Positions 1 to 12,755 are shown, counted from the first letter of the stretch. The stretch is DNA of 64,000 nucleotides from Ostrinia nubilalis (GCF_963855985.1 NC_087092.1:4154001-4218000); one strand, 5' to 3'. Notes: generated from the sequence alone by a model not told the origin. Made by a program: numbers and translations.

Positions 1-1678
1 TACCTACTTATTTATTTGTGAACATCGGGTGATGAACCCGGTTATAAGGAAAACTGAGAATATAAATACGCACAAAAAAAAGTACCTACTTATTTAAAAG
101 ATCTGTCACGGCAGTCCTATACGTTTACTCATGTAGCTCTTTGTATTTTTTTAAAATTTATTTTACAGGTTTGTTCCAGTGCCAAATACCTAAAATGTTT
201 ACTTATTAACAAAAGATTCGGCAAATATTGTAACTCTCTTGTAAAAATTGCGATAACCCGACGTAACATACTACTATGGTGGATGGTGGTGTATAATTAC
301 TATTATGGTGACACTGTGTGAGTTCTATGTGGGTGTCATTTTCTTTCAGAAGAAACCCTTCTCAAAAAGTAAAGATTAAAAAAATCAATATCTAAAAATC
401 CATACAACTAACATTTAATTTTTATGTAAAATATTTGTAGTGGGAGTCATTCTGGAGGGGATTGTCAGACGACGTGGTTCAGTTATTATGCCTGAAGGTT
501 AGCTGGCGTTGTTGATTGATTAACACATTACACGCTGAACGTATTCATAACCCTGTTAAGTCTTGTTACAATTTAAACGATTTATTGCTAACAGGCGATA
601 TTCATAATTATTATTCTCGATGAGTCATAAAAGTACTTTCAACTTTTTCAAGTGGATATTTAAAAGCTCTATCACATAGGTAACCCTAATACTGATTTAG
701 GTCAAAACGTAAGAATTTGCGTGAAAAGCAGCGGAAAAACCTAAGTCACCATTCAGCTACTTTTCAGTATTGGCAATAAAATTAAGGATAGACATAAGTA
801 GGGTTAATCTTTAGTAAGTAATGAGGTTTAAATAAATTGAGGAAATTTGCTATTTTGAGGTAGAATAAGGTGGACTGCACATTGACGCAAATCATCAACT
901 TAAACTCGATCATACTACAGTTATCGGATCATCTATGCTTTGACAACATACCATAGTATCGGAACTTTTACTTTCAGAGTGCTAGATACTAGAGCAGTCT
1001 ATAAATAGTTCTCAGGCTAACTACACTCGACAGCAAATAAATCGCACCACCCGCGACAAGCGCTTTCAAACGTATGCATCCCCACTTCACACCAATATTG
1101 ATACCATTCAAAAGCCTAGTTCTAAACTTCATTTCATTATAGGAAAGGTTTTTACCCCAAAAATGTTTCTTTAGAAGGATCCAGAGTCACTTCTTCAAAA
1201 AATAAATAGTTACGCTTGAGCCAACTTTTATGGCTATAAAACTGTTAAGTTGGGATTAATCGCTATCCATCTGTTAAAGAGGACACGTGTGATCATTATT
1301 TGGTTTTATAACCATAAAATTTGGTCTAATTGATCCCAGAGGTGAGCCCAAAGTGAGGTCTTTTTTCAAGTCACATTTATGGTATATGTTAATCATTTAT
1401 TAAGAAATTAAATGTGTTTTTCTTTAAGGATATTTATTGGGCTTTCAAATAACACCAATATTGTTGGGGCACCATTATTGTGTCAAAAGAAAATCTTTAA
1501 AGTTCGCGTCGCGGGTGGTGCGATTTATTTGCTGTCGAGTGTATTTATACTTGCACATAATGCCCAGCCTAGGCGCATTCTTCAAGTTGCAGCGCGGACC
1601 GAAAGAGAGAGAGAGAGACGAAATAGTGATCATTATTATACCTACGAGGAAGGCTACTACGAGATAATTATGGGATTA
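1..1678. other. No gene seen; contains a 36-bp inverted repeat pair
   Basis: AT-rich, no convincing coding sequence. The only structure is a perfect inverted repeat, 1022-1057 against 1508-1543, plus a short GA-rich run near 1603-1619. Confidence 0.6.
1022..1543. repeat. Inverted-repeat pair, possible MITE
   Basis: The 36 bases at 1022-1057 (starting TACACTCGACAGC, ending CCACCCGCGAC) are exactly reverse-complemented at 1508-1543, 450 bp away. Both arms are GC-richer than the surroundings. No target-site duplication was identified, so this could be a small DNA transposon or two opposite copies of a dispersed motif. Confidence 0.6.
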
Positions 1679-2140
1679 CTAGTTTTGCCCGCAGCTTCAC
1701 CCGCGTAAAATTTGGTTTGTCACATATCGTCATAATATAGCCTTTAATATGTTATTCTGGGTTACAAACAATAATACTCTAAAGTTTCATCAAAATCCGT
1801 TCAGTAGTTTTTGCGTGAAAGAGTAACAAACATCCATCCTCGGTTGGTGATAGGGCTTGTTCTAAGTCCGTCTGGCTAGCTACCACCATCTTACCTAAGT
1901 CTGTCGCCATAACAACAATGTTAACAGCATTGTTGTGTTCCGGCAGTTAGAGCCTACAGGTAAGATAGCCAGTTCCTCCGTGGTTGAGGATTCCGGGTGA
2001 GGCTCGCTTCCACCATCGGCCTGGATCATCACTTACCATCAGGTGAGATACAGGCCAAGAGCTTCCTCGTTGTGGATAAAAAAAAAGACATCCATACAAA
2101 CTTTCTCATTTATAATATTAGTAGGAATAGTATAGTAGGA
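1679..2140 (-). mobile_element. Helitron-like non-autonomous element interrupted by a SINE
   Basis: On the minus strand it begins TCCTACTATAC after an A, contains the typical ACTAATATTATAAATG start block, and ends with a GC-rich GCGGGTGAAGCTGCGGGC-type hairpin, then CTAG followed by T. Insertion between A and T with 5'-TC and 3'-CTRR ends is diagnostic of Helitrons. A 250-bp SINE-like insert (1838-2087) splits it. It belongs to the same group as the element at 39835-40169. Confidence 0.75.
1838..2087 (+). mobile_element. SINE/LINE-tail insertion nested in a Helitron
   Basis: It has an A-rich 3' end preceded by CACTTACCATCAGGTGAGA, a sequence found at the 3' end of a very abundant lepidopteran retroelement group, and the GTTGTGTTCCGG block usual inside it. 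It is flanked by an 8-bp target-site duplication ACATCCAT (1830-1837 and 2088-2095), the hallmark of target-primed insertion. No coding capacity. Confidence 0.75.
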
Positions 2141-4039
2141 TAACATTTCCATTCCCATTTACTACATGTAGCCTGTTGATAAAGAGGCTGTTTAGAGAAA
2201 ACTATTGCAAAAAGCTTTGCAAACCCCTGCTGGGACTTAAACACTTAGGTGAGTATGGTACATCTAACAGGTTGGTGTTGTTATTTGTTGGTTTAAGCAA
2301 TACATTAACATCTTTCTGATGTATTTTTATACAGTTCCATTAAATTACATGCATGTATTTTAAAAGCAACGGAAATAAATATAACATATTTTTCTTATTG
2401 ATTTGTGGTATTCTACAAAATATTATTATTGTGTACCTTTAATGGTATTTTGATGTAGGTACTTATCTATGACGAACTTACATTATAATTTAAAATAAAA
2501 ACACAATAGATGTTATCGCAAGCAAGTGTTTAGAATATTAATTCTTCAAAATGCAGACTGCTAGCTGCATACCAATAATATTTTTGGCAGTTTAGGCACA
2601 CTTTTGTGTTTGGCTTCACTATGGCAGAAAAATCAACCGAATGTTTAAAATACATTTAATGACACTATGATGCTTAAAGTAAAATTATTGTTTATTTAAG
2701 TAAATTAAGGTAATTAAATAATTTGTAGTCAAAACAACTATCGAGGCAATTCAAAAGTACGATGGGTCGTAAAAAATGTGTTTTAGTGACCGTATTTTTC
2801 AACACTGATTTCTTTCTTGCGATTGTCTTCTATTCGTAACTTTTCGTTTCCATATTCTAGTGTTGACAGCTAATGCATTACATTAGCCTATAAGATGAAG
2901 CTATGCATTTAGGATTATGCTCTCGTAGATGGTATTCAATTTCAACTGTCCAAACTTCCAAACAATTTTTTGTTGAAAAATAGTTTTTTGAAGATTGTTC
3001 GTCCAATGATGGTTCGTCTTTCAGGTGAATAAATTTAGTAGAGCTTTCTGTCGAGTATGAATCATGCTTTAGGCAGGTTTTTTAATGTTACCCGCAATGT
3101 AAACTTTTTACATGATAACTGGACGATTTATGAAGCATTTTTTTCAAGGTTTTACAACATTAGTTGTTAGCACGTTTTGTAGGATTTGTAGGATAAGCAA
3201 ATAATTTTTTTTACTGCTCACTTTATGTGGGATATGTTTTATGGGTTCCTAGAATATCACCGACTAACAACTTGTACTTATACCCATAATAAGGTTAACG
3301 CCTCCATGTTCTAGTGGTGAGAAGTAAGAGAGTGAAGGCTCTGGAAGTTTTGAGCTTTGAATCGAAATTCGCTTTTGAATTGAATTTGTGTCTTCCTTAG
3401 AAATGTGTGTAACTTCTGTAAAATATTTTTTTGGATTATTTTTCTCAGATTGTTAAGGTCGAGTTGGAAATCAAATTGGTTGGTAAGGTTGCATAAATGA
3501 TTCAACCTGAAAAAAAGTAATATCTTTCCGTGTTTCGGAGGGCAAGCTATCGGTCCGATTGAGCTGTCAGATGTTTATTGTGACTTATAAACTCTGGCAC
3601 ATTGAGCTCTAATTTTAACGTTTTGAACAACAGAAGCAGAACTCTGGCAGGATGAGCTCCAGTTATTAGGTACGTTTTGATCGATAGAAGAAGGAGTAGG
3701 ATAGTTATTTATTAGTTCTTATAACACAATAGAAGTTGTATAAAGTATAGTAGTCTCGCTTAGGAGCGCTATCGCAGCCCGAGGGGCGTCCGATAAAGTC
3801 GTCCGGACTGCGAGCGCAACTAAAGGATCCCTGTTGTAGTTTGTTGTTTCACTTATCCAGTTTAAACAAGTTGCCTGAAGATGTATAAATACATAGAGCT
3901 GTTATAATGTCACTAACTGATTTCGAAGAAGTTGCTCGTTCATTTAGTTCTTGAAAAGAACTTTCAATACTTCTATTTATTGCGCCACTATTAACAATTA
4001 ATAACTTATTGTAATGATTTTTGGTAGTTGTCATAATTA
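2141..4039. other. No gene seen; unique AT-rich DNA
   Basis: No exon-like sequence. A weak two-copy tandem similarity occurs at 3590-3690 (CTCTGGCA...GATGAGCTC blocks repeated about 57-63 bp apart), and a GC-rich patch lies at 3755-3820. Confidence 0.5.
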
Positions 4040-4676
4040 TCTATACTTATAATAAATCTGTAGAGAGGTCAATTCTGTACATGAAATATATTTTCAAAAT
4101 AACTATCAGGGGGTGATTAGTGATCGATACTGATGCCAAAAATGCAATCAGTAAAATTTTTGTCTGTCTGTCTGTCTGTCTGTTCGTCTGTATGTTTCTT
4201 ATAGAAACAAAAACTACTCGACGGATTTTAACGAAACTTGGTACAATTATTTTTCATACTCCTGGGCAGGTTATAGTATACTTAGGAATTCCCACGGGAC
4301 CAGGAATTAGCGGGAAAATCCTTTTGTATGAAAAATCTAAACCGCTTAAGTTAGACGCTTGAAATTTGGCATGTAGGTACCTTAATAAACTTGAAGCTTA
4401 GTTACAACAAGGAATTTCCGAAATTCCCACGGGAACGGGAATTAGCGGGAAAATCCTTTTGTATGAAAAATCTAAACCGCTTAAGTTAGACACTTGAAAT
4501 TTAGCATGTAGGTACCTTAGTAAACTTAAAGCTTAGTTACAACAGGATATTGCAAAATTCCCACGGGAACGGCAGTTAGCGGGAAAAAACATTTGTATGA
4601 AAAAATCTAAACCGCGTAAGATAGATGAAGGGGGTAAAACGGGATCCACGCGTACGAAGTCGTGGGCGGCCGCTAG
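4040..4676 (+). mobile_element. Helitron-like element, family with GCGGCCGCTAG end, copy 1
   Basis: Begins TCTATACTTATAATAAATC after A (4039) and ends GGCGGCCGCTAG before T (4677). The interior holds a (GTCT)n run near 4161-4183 and about three imperfect tandem copies of a ~130-bp unit (blocks starting ATTCCCACGGGAAC near 4290, 4424 and 4556). Apparent ORFs here are repeat-derived and have no recognisable domain. No Rep/helicase is present, so it is non-autonomous. Confidence 0.82.
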
Positions 4677-4907
4677 TGCTCAATAAGTCAGTTGGAACCA
4701 TTAAAGATATAATTTCACTTTGACAACGTATCTCTATTATTATCTGTATACGAGTAAAATTTGCTCTGAAACAGTTTTTTTTGTGAATTACACTGGTGGT
4801 AAGTAATAAAGTTCCAGGAACTCGTATTTAAAAAGTTCCACGATCCCGGAACCGGTATTATCTTGCTTAAAAATCTTCATACAGTTTTGGTAAGGCCAGT
4901 AAATATA

Positions 4908-6010
4908 CAGTGTGAGTCACGTTAAAGTGTACATATGAAAATAGATGAAACTAGACCTATTTTTATCGAGAAAAAAGGGGTCAAAAATTTTTTGAGATTT
5001 TTTTTAAATTTTTTATAGATTTTTTTTTCTTCTAATTACTTATTGTAAAGAAAACGTAATAACTTTTAAACTAAGCGGTATATCCTGATAAAATAAAAAC
5101 AGTAATAATGCTAAATAACAGGCGATACTAAAAAAATACATAAAATACACAAAAAATGCCAAAAAATAATAAAAAATGATACTTTTTGAAAAAAATCTGC
5201 TTAAAAATTCGTGTTTTTTTGGTTATTTTATAAATTTCTCCAAAAAATGCCCCTATAACCGGTGGTTTTTATTGCTTTGTATTATTTTCTATCGTATTAT
5301 CTTTGTAAAACCAAAAATCGCATGTCTCTATCCCTATCACAACATTTGCTATGATCGTTTGAACAAAAGCCTGCCACAACATTATTCTCCGCTACAGGTA
5401 GAGACAATTTTAATTTTAACTAAAATGCTTATTTTACTTCGAAATCTTTTGTTTTTATTTGAAATCTAACTTGTTTTTATCAAAATTACAAATCTAGAGC
5501 CATTTTCAGTTTTGTTGTTAACGAAGCGTTGAATGGAGCGCCCGGAGAGGCTTAGTTCAAACGATCATTGCAAACGTTGTGATAGGGATAGAGACATGCG
5601 ATTTTTCGTTTTACGAAGGTAATACGATAGAGAATAATACAAAGTAATAAAAACTACTGGTTATAGGGGCATTTTTTGGAGAAATTTATCAAATAACCAA
5701 AAAAACACGAATTTTTAAGCGGATTTTTTTCAAAAAGTATAATTTTTTTATTATTTGTTGGCCTTTTTTGTGTATTTTATGTATTTTTAGTATTGCCTGT
5801 TATTTAGCATTAGTACTATTTTTATTTTATCAAGATATACCGCTTAGTTTAAAAGTTATTATGTTTTCTTTACAATAAGTGATTGGAAGAAAAAAAATTC
5901 TATAAAAAATTAAAAAAAAATCTCAAAAATTTTTTGACCTCTTTTTTGTCGATAAAAATAGGTCTAGTATCATCTTTTTTCATATGTACACTTTAACGTG
6001 ACTCACACTG
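4908..6010. mobile_element. Tc1/mariner-type element with ~457-bp terminal inverted repeats
   Basis: Ends are CAGTGTGAGTCACGTTAAAG and its reverse complement, with flanking TA on both sides, the Tc1/mariner target site. The arms 4908-5364 and 5555-6010 are reverse complements over essentially their whole length with scattered differences, around a ~190-bp centre. No transposase frame is visible; the ORF at 5176-5469 simply reads through an arm. Confidence 0.78.
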
Positions 6011-7344
6011 TATAACGTAGGTACTTCGGAAGGTGTGTTTTTACATTGATACGTCGTCCTAGGCGGTGTCATTACTTTAAATGCGGATGCTTTAAAGTCA
6101 TGGTCTTAAGTGGCAAACCAATTATTATCACATTTCAAGAAAATTTGTAAAAGAAACTTCGGTTGTTAGTTCGTATGACTTGGGTATTTTTGAGATATAA
6201 AAAAGTGAATTATTATGCCAGTGATACTTTAACGTTTCGCCGGAAATAAGATTATTTAAGTGTTTAAAGTCAAATTTAAGTGAAGATTTTATCTTGAAAA
6301 AGTGAGTTACGTAACTACTACGTACGTATACTAAACTACATTTAATAAATGTCCATTATTATAATATCTGAAAAAATTAGAACAAGACAAATCATTTTTT
6401 GAAATATTCAGGCCTAATGGCAGTTTGCAAAGATATATCTATTAAATTTTGTATAATTTTATACGAGTATAATATAATAATATGTAATTGTAGTATGTGC
6501 ATTTACATTGTGTAAGTTTTCTAAGAACCAATCAATAAGGAAAAGGTGATAACAGCTCTATGCAATATCCTTGGACAAAGTTACATATCGCGAGGAATCG
6601 TATCGGGCGGTCCATCAATCAAGGTGGATGCTGTGAGGTCGCAGATAAATCTACGAGCGATCTTACGCAAATTCTATTTTTAGCATCTTTTTTGAAACAT
6701 TTCTTTCTTGAGAGTTTTCTCAAAATACAATTATTTAATTAATTGAACTACTCATGAAAAACGAGTGCTTATTTTTGTTATTTTATCCCTATTTTTTTTT
6801 CAATTAAGCGAATTTATATTGAACTTGAATTGATTTGCTAGTGTCTGATAATATGATCTTTTTATTGAGTGATAGCTAGTGCAGTCTTCACCGGTTATCA
6901 CCAAATCAATTTGATTTATCTCCCCTTGTGGCTTGTCAATCTTTGTTTATGTCTTATTCCTAATTCAACAAGTCGTTATCTAATGTTGTTTAAAGCCACT
7001 ATTTAGAACAATTAGCACATCGCTCTGCGTTCATAGATGAAAGACATAAGACCTATTACGCGTTCTCCTTCTTAAGCAATCTTCCAAGTAGATCTTTAGA
7101 CAGTGTAGGTTTGCCATAATAGCTGAGCTATAGTCTAGCACCAAGTTTAAACAGTGTATTGGCAATCAATCGGGCAGATAAATCAGCTGCGCGAGCGCTT
7201 GCCCCACATTGTGTAGGCGCCGGAGTTATGGGACTTTCGCAAGCCTCGAATTCTTCGTTAGGAACACTACCACAATATAGCTGATCAAATAAGAATTAGA
7301 CCTTTTCTTTAACAATTTTGACATTTGAATCAGTTAATAGACAC
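6011..7344. other. No gene seen; unique DNA
   Basis: Unique AT-rich sequence. GC-richer islands at 6580-6670 and 7170-7230 have no coding frame that I recognise and could be conserved non-coding sequence. Confidence 0.5.
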
Positions 7345-7347
7345 TAA

Positions 7348-7542
7348 GGCCCAGAACAGACGGTGAAACGCAACTGCAACGAAACTGCATCTTTCTGATG
7401 ATTCTGGTGAATGAAACTGAAACTGAAAGTTTCAAACTGGTCGCGTCATGTGTGGTCTCTCAACGGACGCTATGGCAGAAACTTAGATGCAACTCAAAAG
7501 TAACTAGCAGTTGCAGTTTCGTTACACCGTCTGTTCTGGGCC
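7348..7542. mobile_element. Inverted-repeat MITE, family A copy 1 (Harbinger-like)
   Basis: Ends GGCCCAGAACAGACGGTG and its reverse complement, flanked by TAA on both sides (7345-7347, 7543-7545), which fits the TWA target of PIF/Harbinger elements. The sub-terminal ACTGCAACGAAACTGCA block is also inverted. The same element recurs in opposite orientation at 30105-30294. Confidence 0.72.
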
Positions 7543-7545
7543 TAA

Positions 7546-8621
7546 CCTGTTTACTCGTTAGACAGGTCATTGTAAAAGTTTTTTGGGGAGGTGTTTGTCC
7601 AGCAGTGGATGTCTGTAGGAAGAAAAGAGAAGAAGAAGACTGTCGTAGATATCTTCAAATTAAAATGTTATATCTTCTAATTCTTCTAAGAGGTTAGAAG
7701 TTCTAACCTCTCAACTATGGCAAATTTTTTTACCCAGTTTTATCCCGGAGCCGGTGGTATTAGCTGTAATAAACTGTGGCACAGTTTATTTGAAGTAAAC
7801 AGTGGTCCTAAAAATATGTAGAGTTGCTCTTTCTCACAGACATCCAATATTATTTGTCCGCTGATCTTAAGTCCTGGTTTACCGACTGACATAATGGAAT
7901 GGAATAAAGCTTCTGCGTCAATCTACACTGTGGCAAAGGCCTTCAATATTAATTAAAGGCGAGTATGTTGGTCCTAGACTGTCATTATTAGATTCAGTTT
8001 TTTGTGCGAGTGCCCTTCTAAAAATAAATTCTGAGTAGCTTAACTTAGAAACCAGATTTGTTCACTATGTTAAATGTATTGGAATTCCATTCGTAGACAT
8101 ATTTGATCCTGTAGATGATATGGTAGGTTTCTGAGACATGTTAGGTATAATGTCCTTAGGTTCTTATGAAGTTATTTTAGTATACGTAAAGTGGTGATGT
8201 AATGAAGCGATCCTAATATGAAATGATGTTACGTTGTCTGACTGGCACTATATTAGGTATTTACCACTGTTTAAGAAAAACATTTAAAATGGATACTTAG
8301 CGAGATAAGTATTTTTTATGTAGGTACTCTACATTTATTTGTAGGAAACTGAAATGTACTATGGATTCCAGATTACAGAGTAATTAGAGTAATTAAAAAT
8401 AAACCCTTTCCTTGATTACTGTCACTAAATGAAACATTTATTTATAATTTTGACGAGCACCTCACCAAGATATTAAAACCGTGAGAAAAACCACCAGTGG
8501 TAAGATATTAATTAGGTATTAGAAACAACAACTTATTCTAGCAATTTCTTGTCGGTGTTTCAACAAGGGCTGTGTTTGATACTTCGTTTAGATTACTACA
8601 ATTACTTGGTTTATTTTAATA
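7546..8621. other. No gene seen; unique DNA
   Basis: AT-rich sequence without exon signals or recognisable repeats. Confidence 0.45.
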
Positions 8622-9526
8622 CTAGCGGCCGCCCGCGACTTCGTACGCGTGGATCCCGTTTTACCCCCTTCATCTATCTTACGCGGTTTAGATTTTTTCA
8701 TACAAATGTTTTTTCCCGCTAACTCCCGTTCCCGTTGGAATTTCGCAATATCCTGTTGTAACTAAGCTTTAAGTTTACTAAGGGACCTGCATGCCAAATT
8801 TCAAGCGTCTAACGTAAGTGGTTTAGATTTTTCATACAAAAGGATTTTCCCGGTGATTCCTGTTCCTGTGGGAATTTAGGGAATTCCTTTCTTAGTGCAC
8901 CTCTACGGTACCTAAGCTACGTCTCTTATAAATTTCAAGTGCCTACGTTTAGCCGTTTAGGCTGTGAGTCAGTCATACAAAAGTAATTTCCCGCTAATTC
9001 CAGTTCCCGTGGGAATTTTGCAATATCCTGTTGTAACTAAGCTTTAAGTTTACTAAGGTACCTGCATGCCAAATTTTAAGCGTCTAACTTACGCGGTTTA
9101 GATTTTTTCATACAAATGTTTTTTTCCCGCTAACTCCCGTTCCCGTGAGAATTTTGCAATATCCTGTTGTAACTAAGCTTTAAATTTACTAAGGTACCTG
9201 CTTGCCAAATTTCAAGCGTCTAACTTAAGCGGTTTGGATTTTTCATACAAAAGGATTTTCCCGCTAATGCCCGTTCCCGTGGGAATTCCTAAGTATCCTA
9301 TAACCTGCCCAGGAGTATGAAGAATAATTGTACCAAGTTTCGTTAAAATCCGTCGAGTAGTTTTTGTTTCTATAAGAAACATACAGACAGACAGACAGAC
9401 AGACAAAAATTTTACTGATTGCATTTTTGGCATCAGTATCGATCACTAATCACCCCCTGATAGTTATTTTGAAAATATATTTCATGTACAGAATTGACCT
9501 CTCTACAGATTTATTATAAGTATAGA
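8622..9526 (-). mobile_element. Helitron-like element, GCGGCCGCTAG-end family, copy 2
   Basis: Minus-strand copy: starts TCTATACTTATAATAAATC after A and ends GGCGGCCGCTAG before T. It carries about five ~125-bp tandem units, against about three in copy 1. The third unit is replaced by a module (about 8880-8990) that matches the 5' half of the copy at 26883-27293. A (GTCT)n run lies at 9385-9404 on the minus strand. The two overlapping minus-strand ORFs here are repeat-derived. Confidence 0.82.
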
Positions 9527-12300
9527 TGATATTATCTGCGTATGTGCCGAAATCCTGTACCGTCGCGACGCAAAAACAAATCTCCTGCCGCTAAAATCGC
9601 AGCTGAATTTATCGTCACTGTGACTTTGCTATGAACGTAACAAAGTACAACTTATTGCCTTGAATGCTGTACTCGGATTTATATCGAAGTAAATATATCT
9701 TACTCAAGTAAAAGGAATTGTTTAAGATCTATATTTAGCTATGAATTGCATTGTGTATTTAGTATGATCTACTACCCTACTCTCAAAACTCAATAATAGT
9801 AACCTAATAATAACTTAACATCCAATTAAAACAAAAAACATTGATTCTGGTAGCAAAATAGCAGTTAAAAAAAAGTACCTACTTAGGTAGGTACCTTAAT
9901 GTCTTAAAAGCTAACATTAAAAACAAACAAGAGATCACTCACAAATCGAAGAAGGACGGTTTATTTCAGCTGTCTAAAATAGATATCACCTAAATCACCG
10001 TAACAGTAAACCCAAATGAGATTTAAGAGAAACCTTTGAATGATAAGATAAAGCTAAAATCCTGTTACCCGTTCGTACAAAGTCATGCACACAACATTCC
10101 AAAAATTCTATTACAAAAACTATGACGTTTCACCCGGGCAAAATATTTGTAGGCATCAGTAAATTTCTCGAGAAAATGAAATATTTCTTTTACATCCGAC
10201 GAGGGTCCTTTTTATCGCAGACAGCGACTAGGAGATCTTTAAAATTGTTACCCTCGTTGTTTCTTGGACGTTTGCAGTTAAAAAAATGTTTTTTCGCGAT
10301 ATTTTTGGTCGTAATGACACTTACCTTAAATGAATCTGTTTTCATGGGGAGGGGCGGCTGAAAAACATTTAGATCCCGCCCTGGAAGAGTAATAGTCTGT
10401 CGCCGAATATTTCACGGTTACATTAGCCGTCAAATACTTTGGAGAATGAATTACTTAATAGATTCAGGGTTTCGTCGATCGCGAATATTTTAGGAACAGA
10501 TCAGATCAGGTCTGAGCACGATCAGAACGTATATGAACAGATAGTATCCAATAATGAAAAAATACACCACAAGTTGGACGAAAACTAACCTACAACATAA
10601 TCTGACTAATGACCTGTATTGATCACACCTCAAAACCCACAAAACTTATCTACACCTGTATCTTATGCTCAAGACATAAATTATTATAGGAAGATACCTA
10701 CTCAAATATTCTGAAAGAAGAATTTGGAGTCGAAATTGAATTAATTTCATACCTACTTACATAAATTAGGTAAAATTAATCAGGCAAGAGATTTATATTT
10801 ACAACATTGTTTCGTATCACTGCACACTGGGCTTTCAGCTTTCGGCGAAAAGCCTTTATTGCAGATGTCCGCGACCACACAATGATTTCCAATTAATATT
10901 TAATATTACTGTTTGTACAAGCAGCAGCGCAGACTCTACATTTTTGTTGAAAAATAGCATTTCTAGCTCTACTACATAAGGTTCTATAGCATTCAGCATG
11001 ATGTGCCGTCGTCGGTACGCACATTATCTGTGAATGCGGTGTAGTCGCGCGACTTAAACGGTTCTGTGGTTTCCAGTTTAATGTAAAAATGGAATTGGTT
11101 AATGTGGTTAATGTACCAAATTGTTTGGACTGTTAATTAGCTACACTATGGTGACATTGGTTGTTATAAAAATTATGATTATTTGTACAATATTATGTTA
11201 CATCTGCATAGAATTAAATTCGACTATTTTACTTCTTTTTTTAAGGTACCTACATCTCTACATTATACCAATTCTTGTTTTTATACAAAAAACATAGAAA
11301 AATGGCTTCTCTTTCCAGTCATAAACACTTAAATATTTGAAAAATTGCGAGTAAGTACATGTTTCATTTTATTTATTATCAAAAAGTGTTTATGTATATC
11401 GAGTTTGCGCGCTACAATTTGCCGCTACGTAGTTCAGCCACGCACCATTGGGCCCGGGCCATGCTTGTTGCAGATGTGATGCACAGTGCACCACAGTGAG
11501 TAGAAGCGGTTATTACGCGGGGCTAAAACGTCTGCGATGTTGCTTTGGAACCTTGGACAAGATGAGTTTCTGTGCTTGAGCGCGTTTTATGAAACAAGTG
11601 TTACGTAGACTTTCCACGAAATTGATACTTTCGACACTTAACTACCTACTCATAACAATAATACTCACACACTTTTGTCTTGTTATGGTCTTGGTGTATT
11701 TATATTGGTCAGATACCTGTAAATTATAAATTTCTTATTTATCCTCGCACAGACTGTGTAATTTTTAAACAGTATTTAGCCCAAACAACTTTCGTTGCTT
11801 TTACATTACCCTCAGAGATAACAGATTTACGTATGTTTGGACTTTGGGGACCTTTAAACCTTTTTAAACAGCGAATTCGCCGCCGACAGAGGAACATAAA
11901 CAAAAGACAATCTCAAATAAAACGTATCCCTGAGTACGCACCGCGCGGAAGTTGTCTTCGGGCAGTACATCATTTCGGGCCAGATAAAAAGGGTGACAGA
12001 AACCGGATAGACAAATTGGCCCGTCTCCCAGCCGTGAAACAATAAGGTGGTCCTGTCAGGGCCGGATTCGGTGTTTTCGCAAAAAGTCACGTCATTCTCT
12101 CTAGTCGTTATAAATAGTGCAAGTATCGTACTATGTGTCTGTCTTATGATTTTTAATATCAGAAGTCGCAAACGATAGTTTTATTTATGTCACATGTGCA
12201 ATTCAATGTTGGCAAGCTGAGCTTCGTTTAAGGCTGATTAACATGTGTTAAGTAGTTAAGTAGGTAACTAAATTTTATCTTCATTTTTAGTGATTTTTAC
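9527..12300. other. No gene seen; unique DNA with GC-rich patches
   Basis: No exon recognised. It includes a ~90-bp segment (9773-9862) that recurs inverted at 21600-21697, a perfect GGCCCGGGCC palindrome at 11451-11460, and a GC-richer block 11870-12070 with overlapping ORFs on both strands but no recognisable protein. Confidence 0.5.
9773..9862 (+). repeat. Dispersed ~90-bp repeat (inverted partner at 21600-21697)
   Basis: Contains CTCAAAACTCAATAATAG, AACTTAACATCCAATTAAAA and TTCTGGTAGCAAAATA in order; the reverse complement of 21600-21697 has the same blocks with a few differences. No element type recognised. Confidence 0.6.
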
Positions 12301-12469
12301 AAGCTTTTTACAAGCTTTTTACAAGCTTTATATTGACTTCACTTGTTAGTATGTGTGGGACAAATCTTGCAACTGAAATTAAGACCAGTTCTCTTCAACC
12401 GATTGAGCTGAAATTTGGTATACCTATGTAAGTACGATGACAATGCAATGTTATGGTACCATTGAGCTG

Positions 12470-12703
12470 GTCTGATGGTGGAGTCAGGAGGTGGCCATAG
12501 GAACTCCTAAACGAAACGGCGGAATCGCATCGAATTTGGGTTCGTTATTTGTCTTTTTCAGCACTTTAGTGCTAGATAATGTCCAGGGTCCTGATGATGG
12601 ATTCGGGAGGTGGCCATAAGAACTCCTAAACGAAACGGCGGAAACTTATCGAGTTTGGGTTCGTTGGATTCGTCTTCCCGAGCACTTTGGTGCTAATTGA
12701 TGT
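12470..12703 (+). repeat. Two-copy ~119-bp tandem repeat
   Basis: Both units contain AGGTGGCCATA followed by GAACTCCTAAACGAAACGGC, then GTTTGGGTTCGTT and AGCACTTTGGTGCTA-like blocks. Divergence is moderate. A short CTTTTTACAAG triplication precedes it (12298-12328). Probably part of a dispersed element ending at the adjacent hairpin. Confidence 0.6.
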
Positions 12704-12755
12704 AAAAAATTGATGACCAGGGCCCAGATTGAGATACAACTAAAAAGTGTAAAAT

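Noticed and set aside
4120..4362. ORF with repeated Cys/Leu/Val pattern, and its relatives at 9212-9446 (-)
   Set aside because: Translation of the GTCT run and tandem units of a non-autonomous Helitron; same peptide in each copy reflects the repeat, not a gene.
5176..5469. 97-codon hydrophobic ORF
   Set aside because: Reads through one arm of the 1.1-kb inverted-repeat element; Phe/Lys-rich by composition.
4161..9404. Possible CRISPR-like array from regularly spaced repeats in the Helitrons
   Set aside because: Units are contiguous ~125-bp tandem copies without unique spacers, in a eukaryotic genome.
11680..12171. Overlapping 121- and 105-codon ORFs on opposite strands
   Set aside because: No recognisable domain, no splice context; more likely a GC-richer non-coding block.
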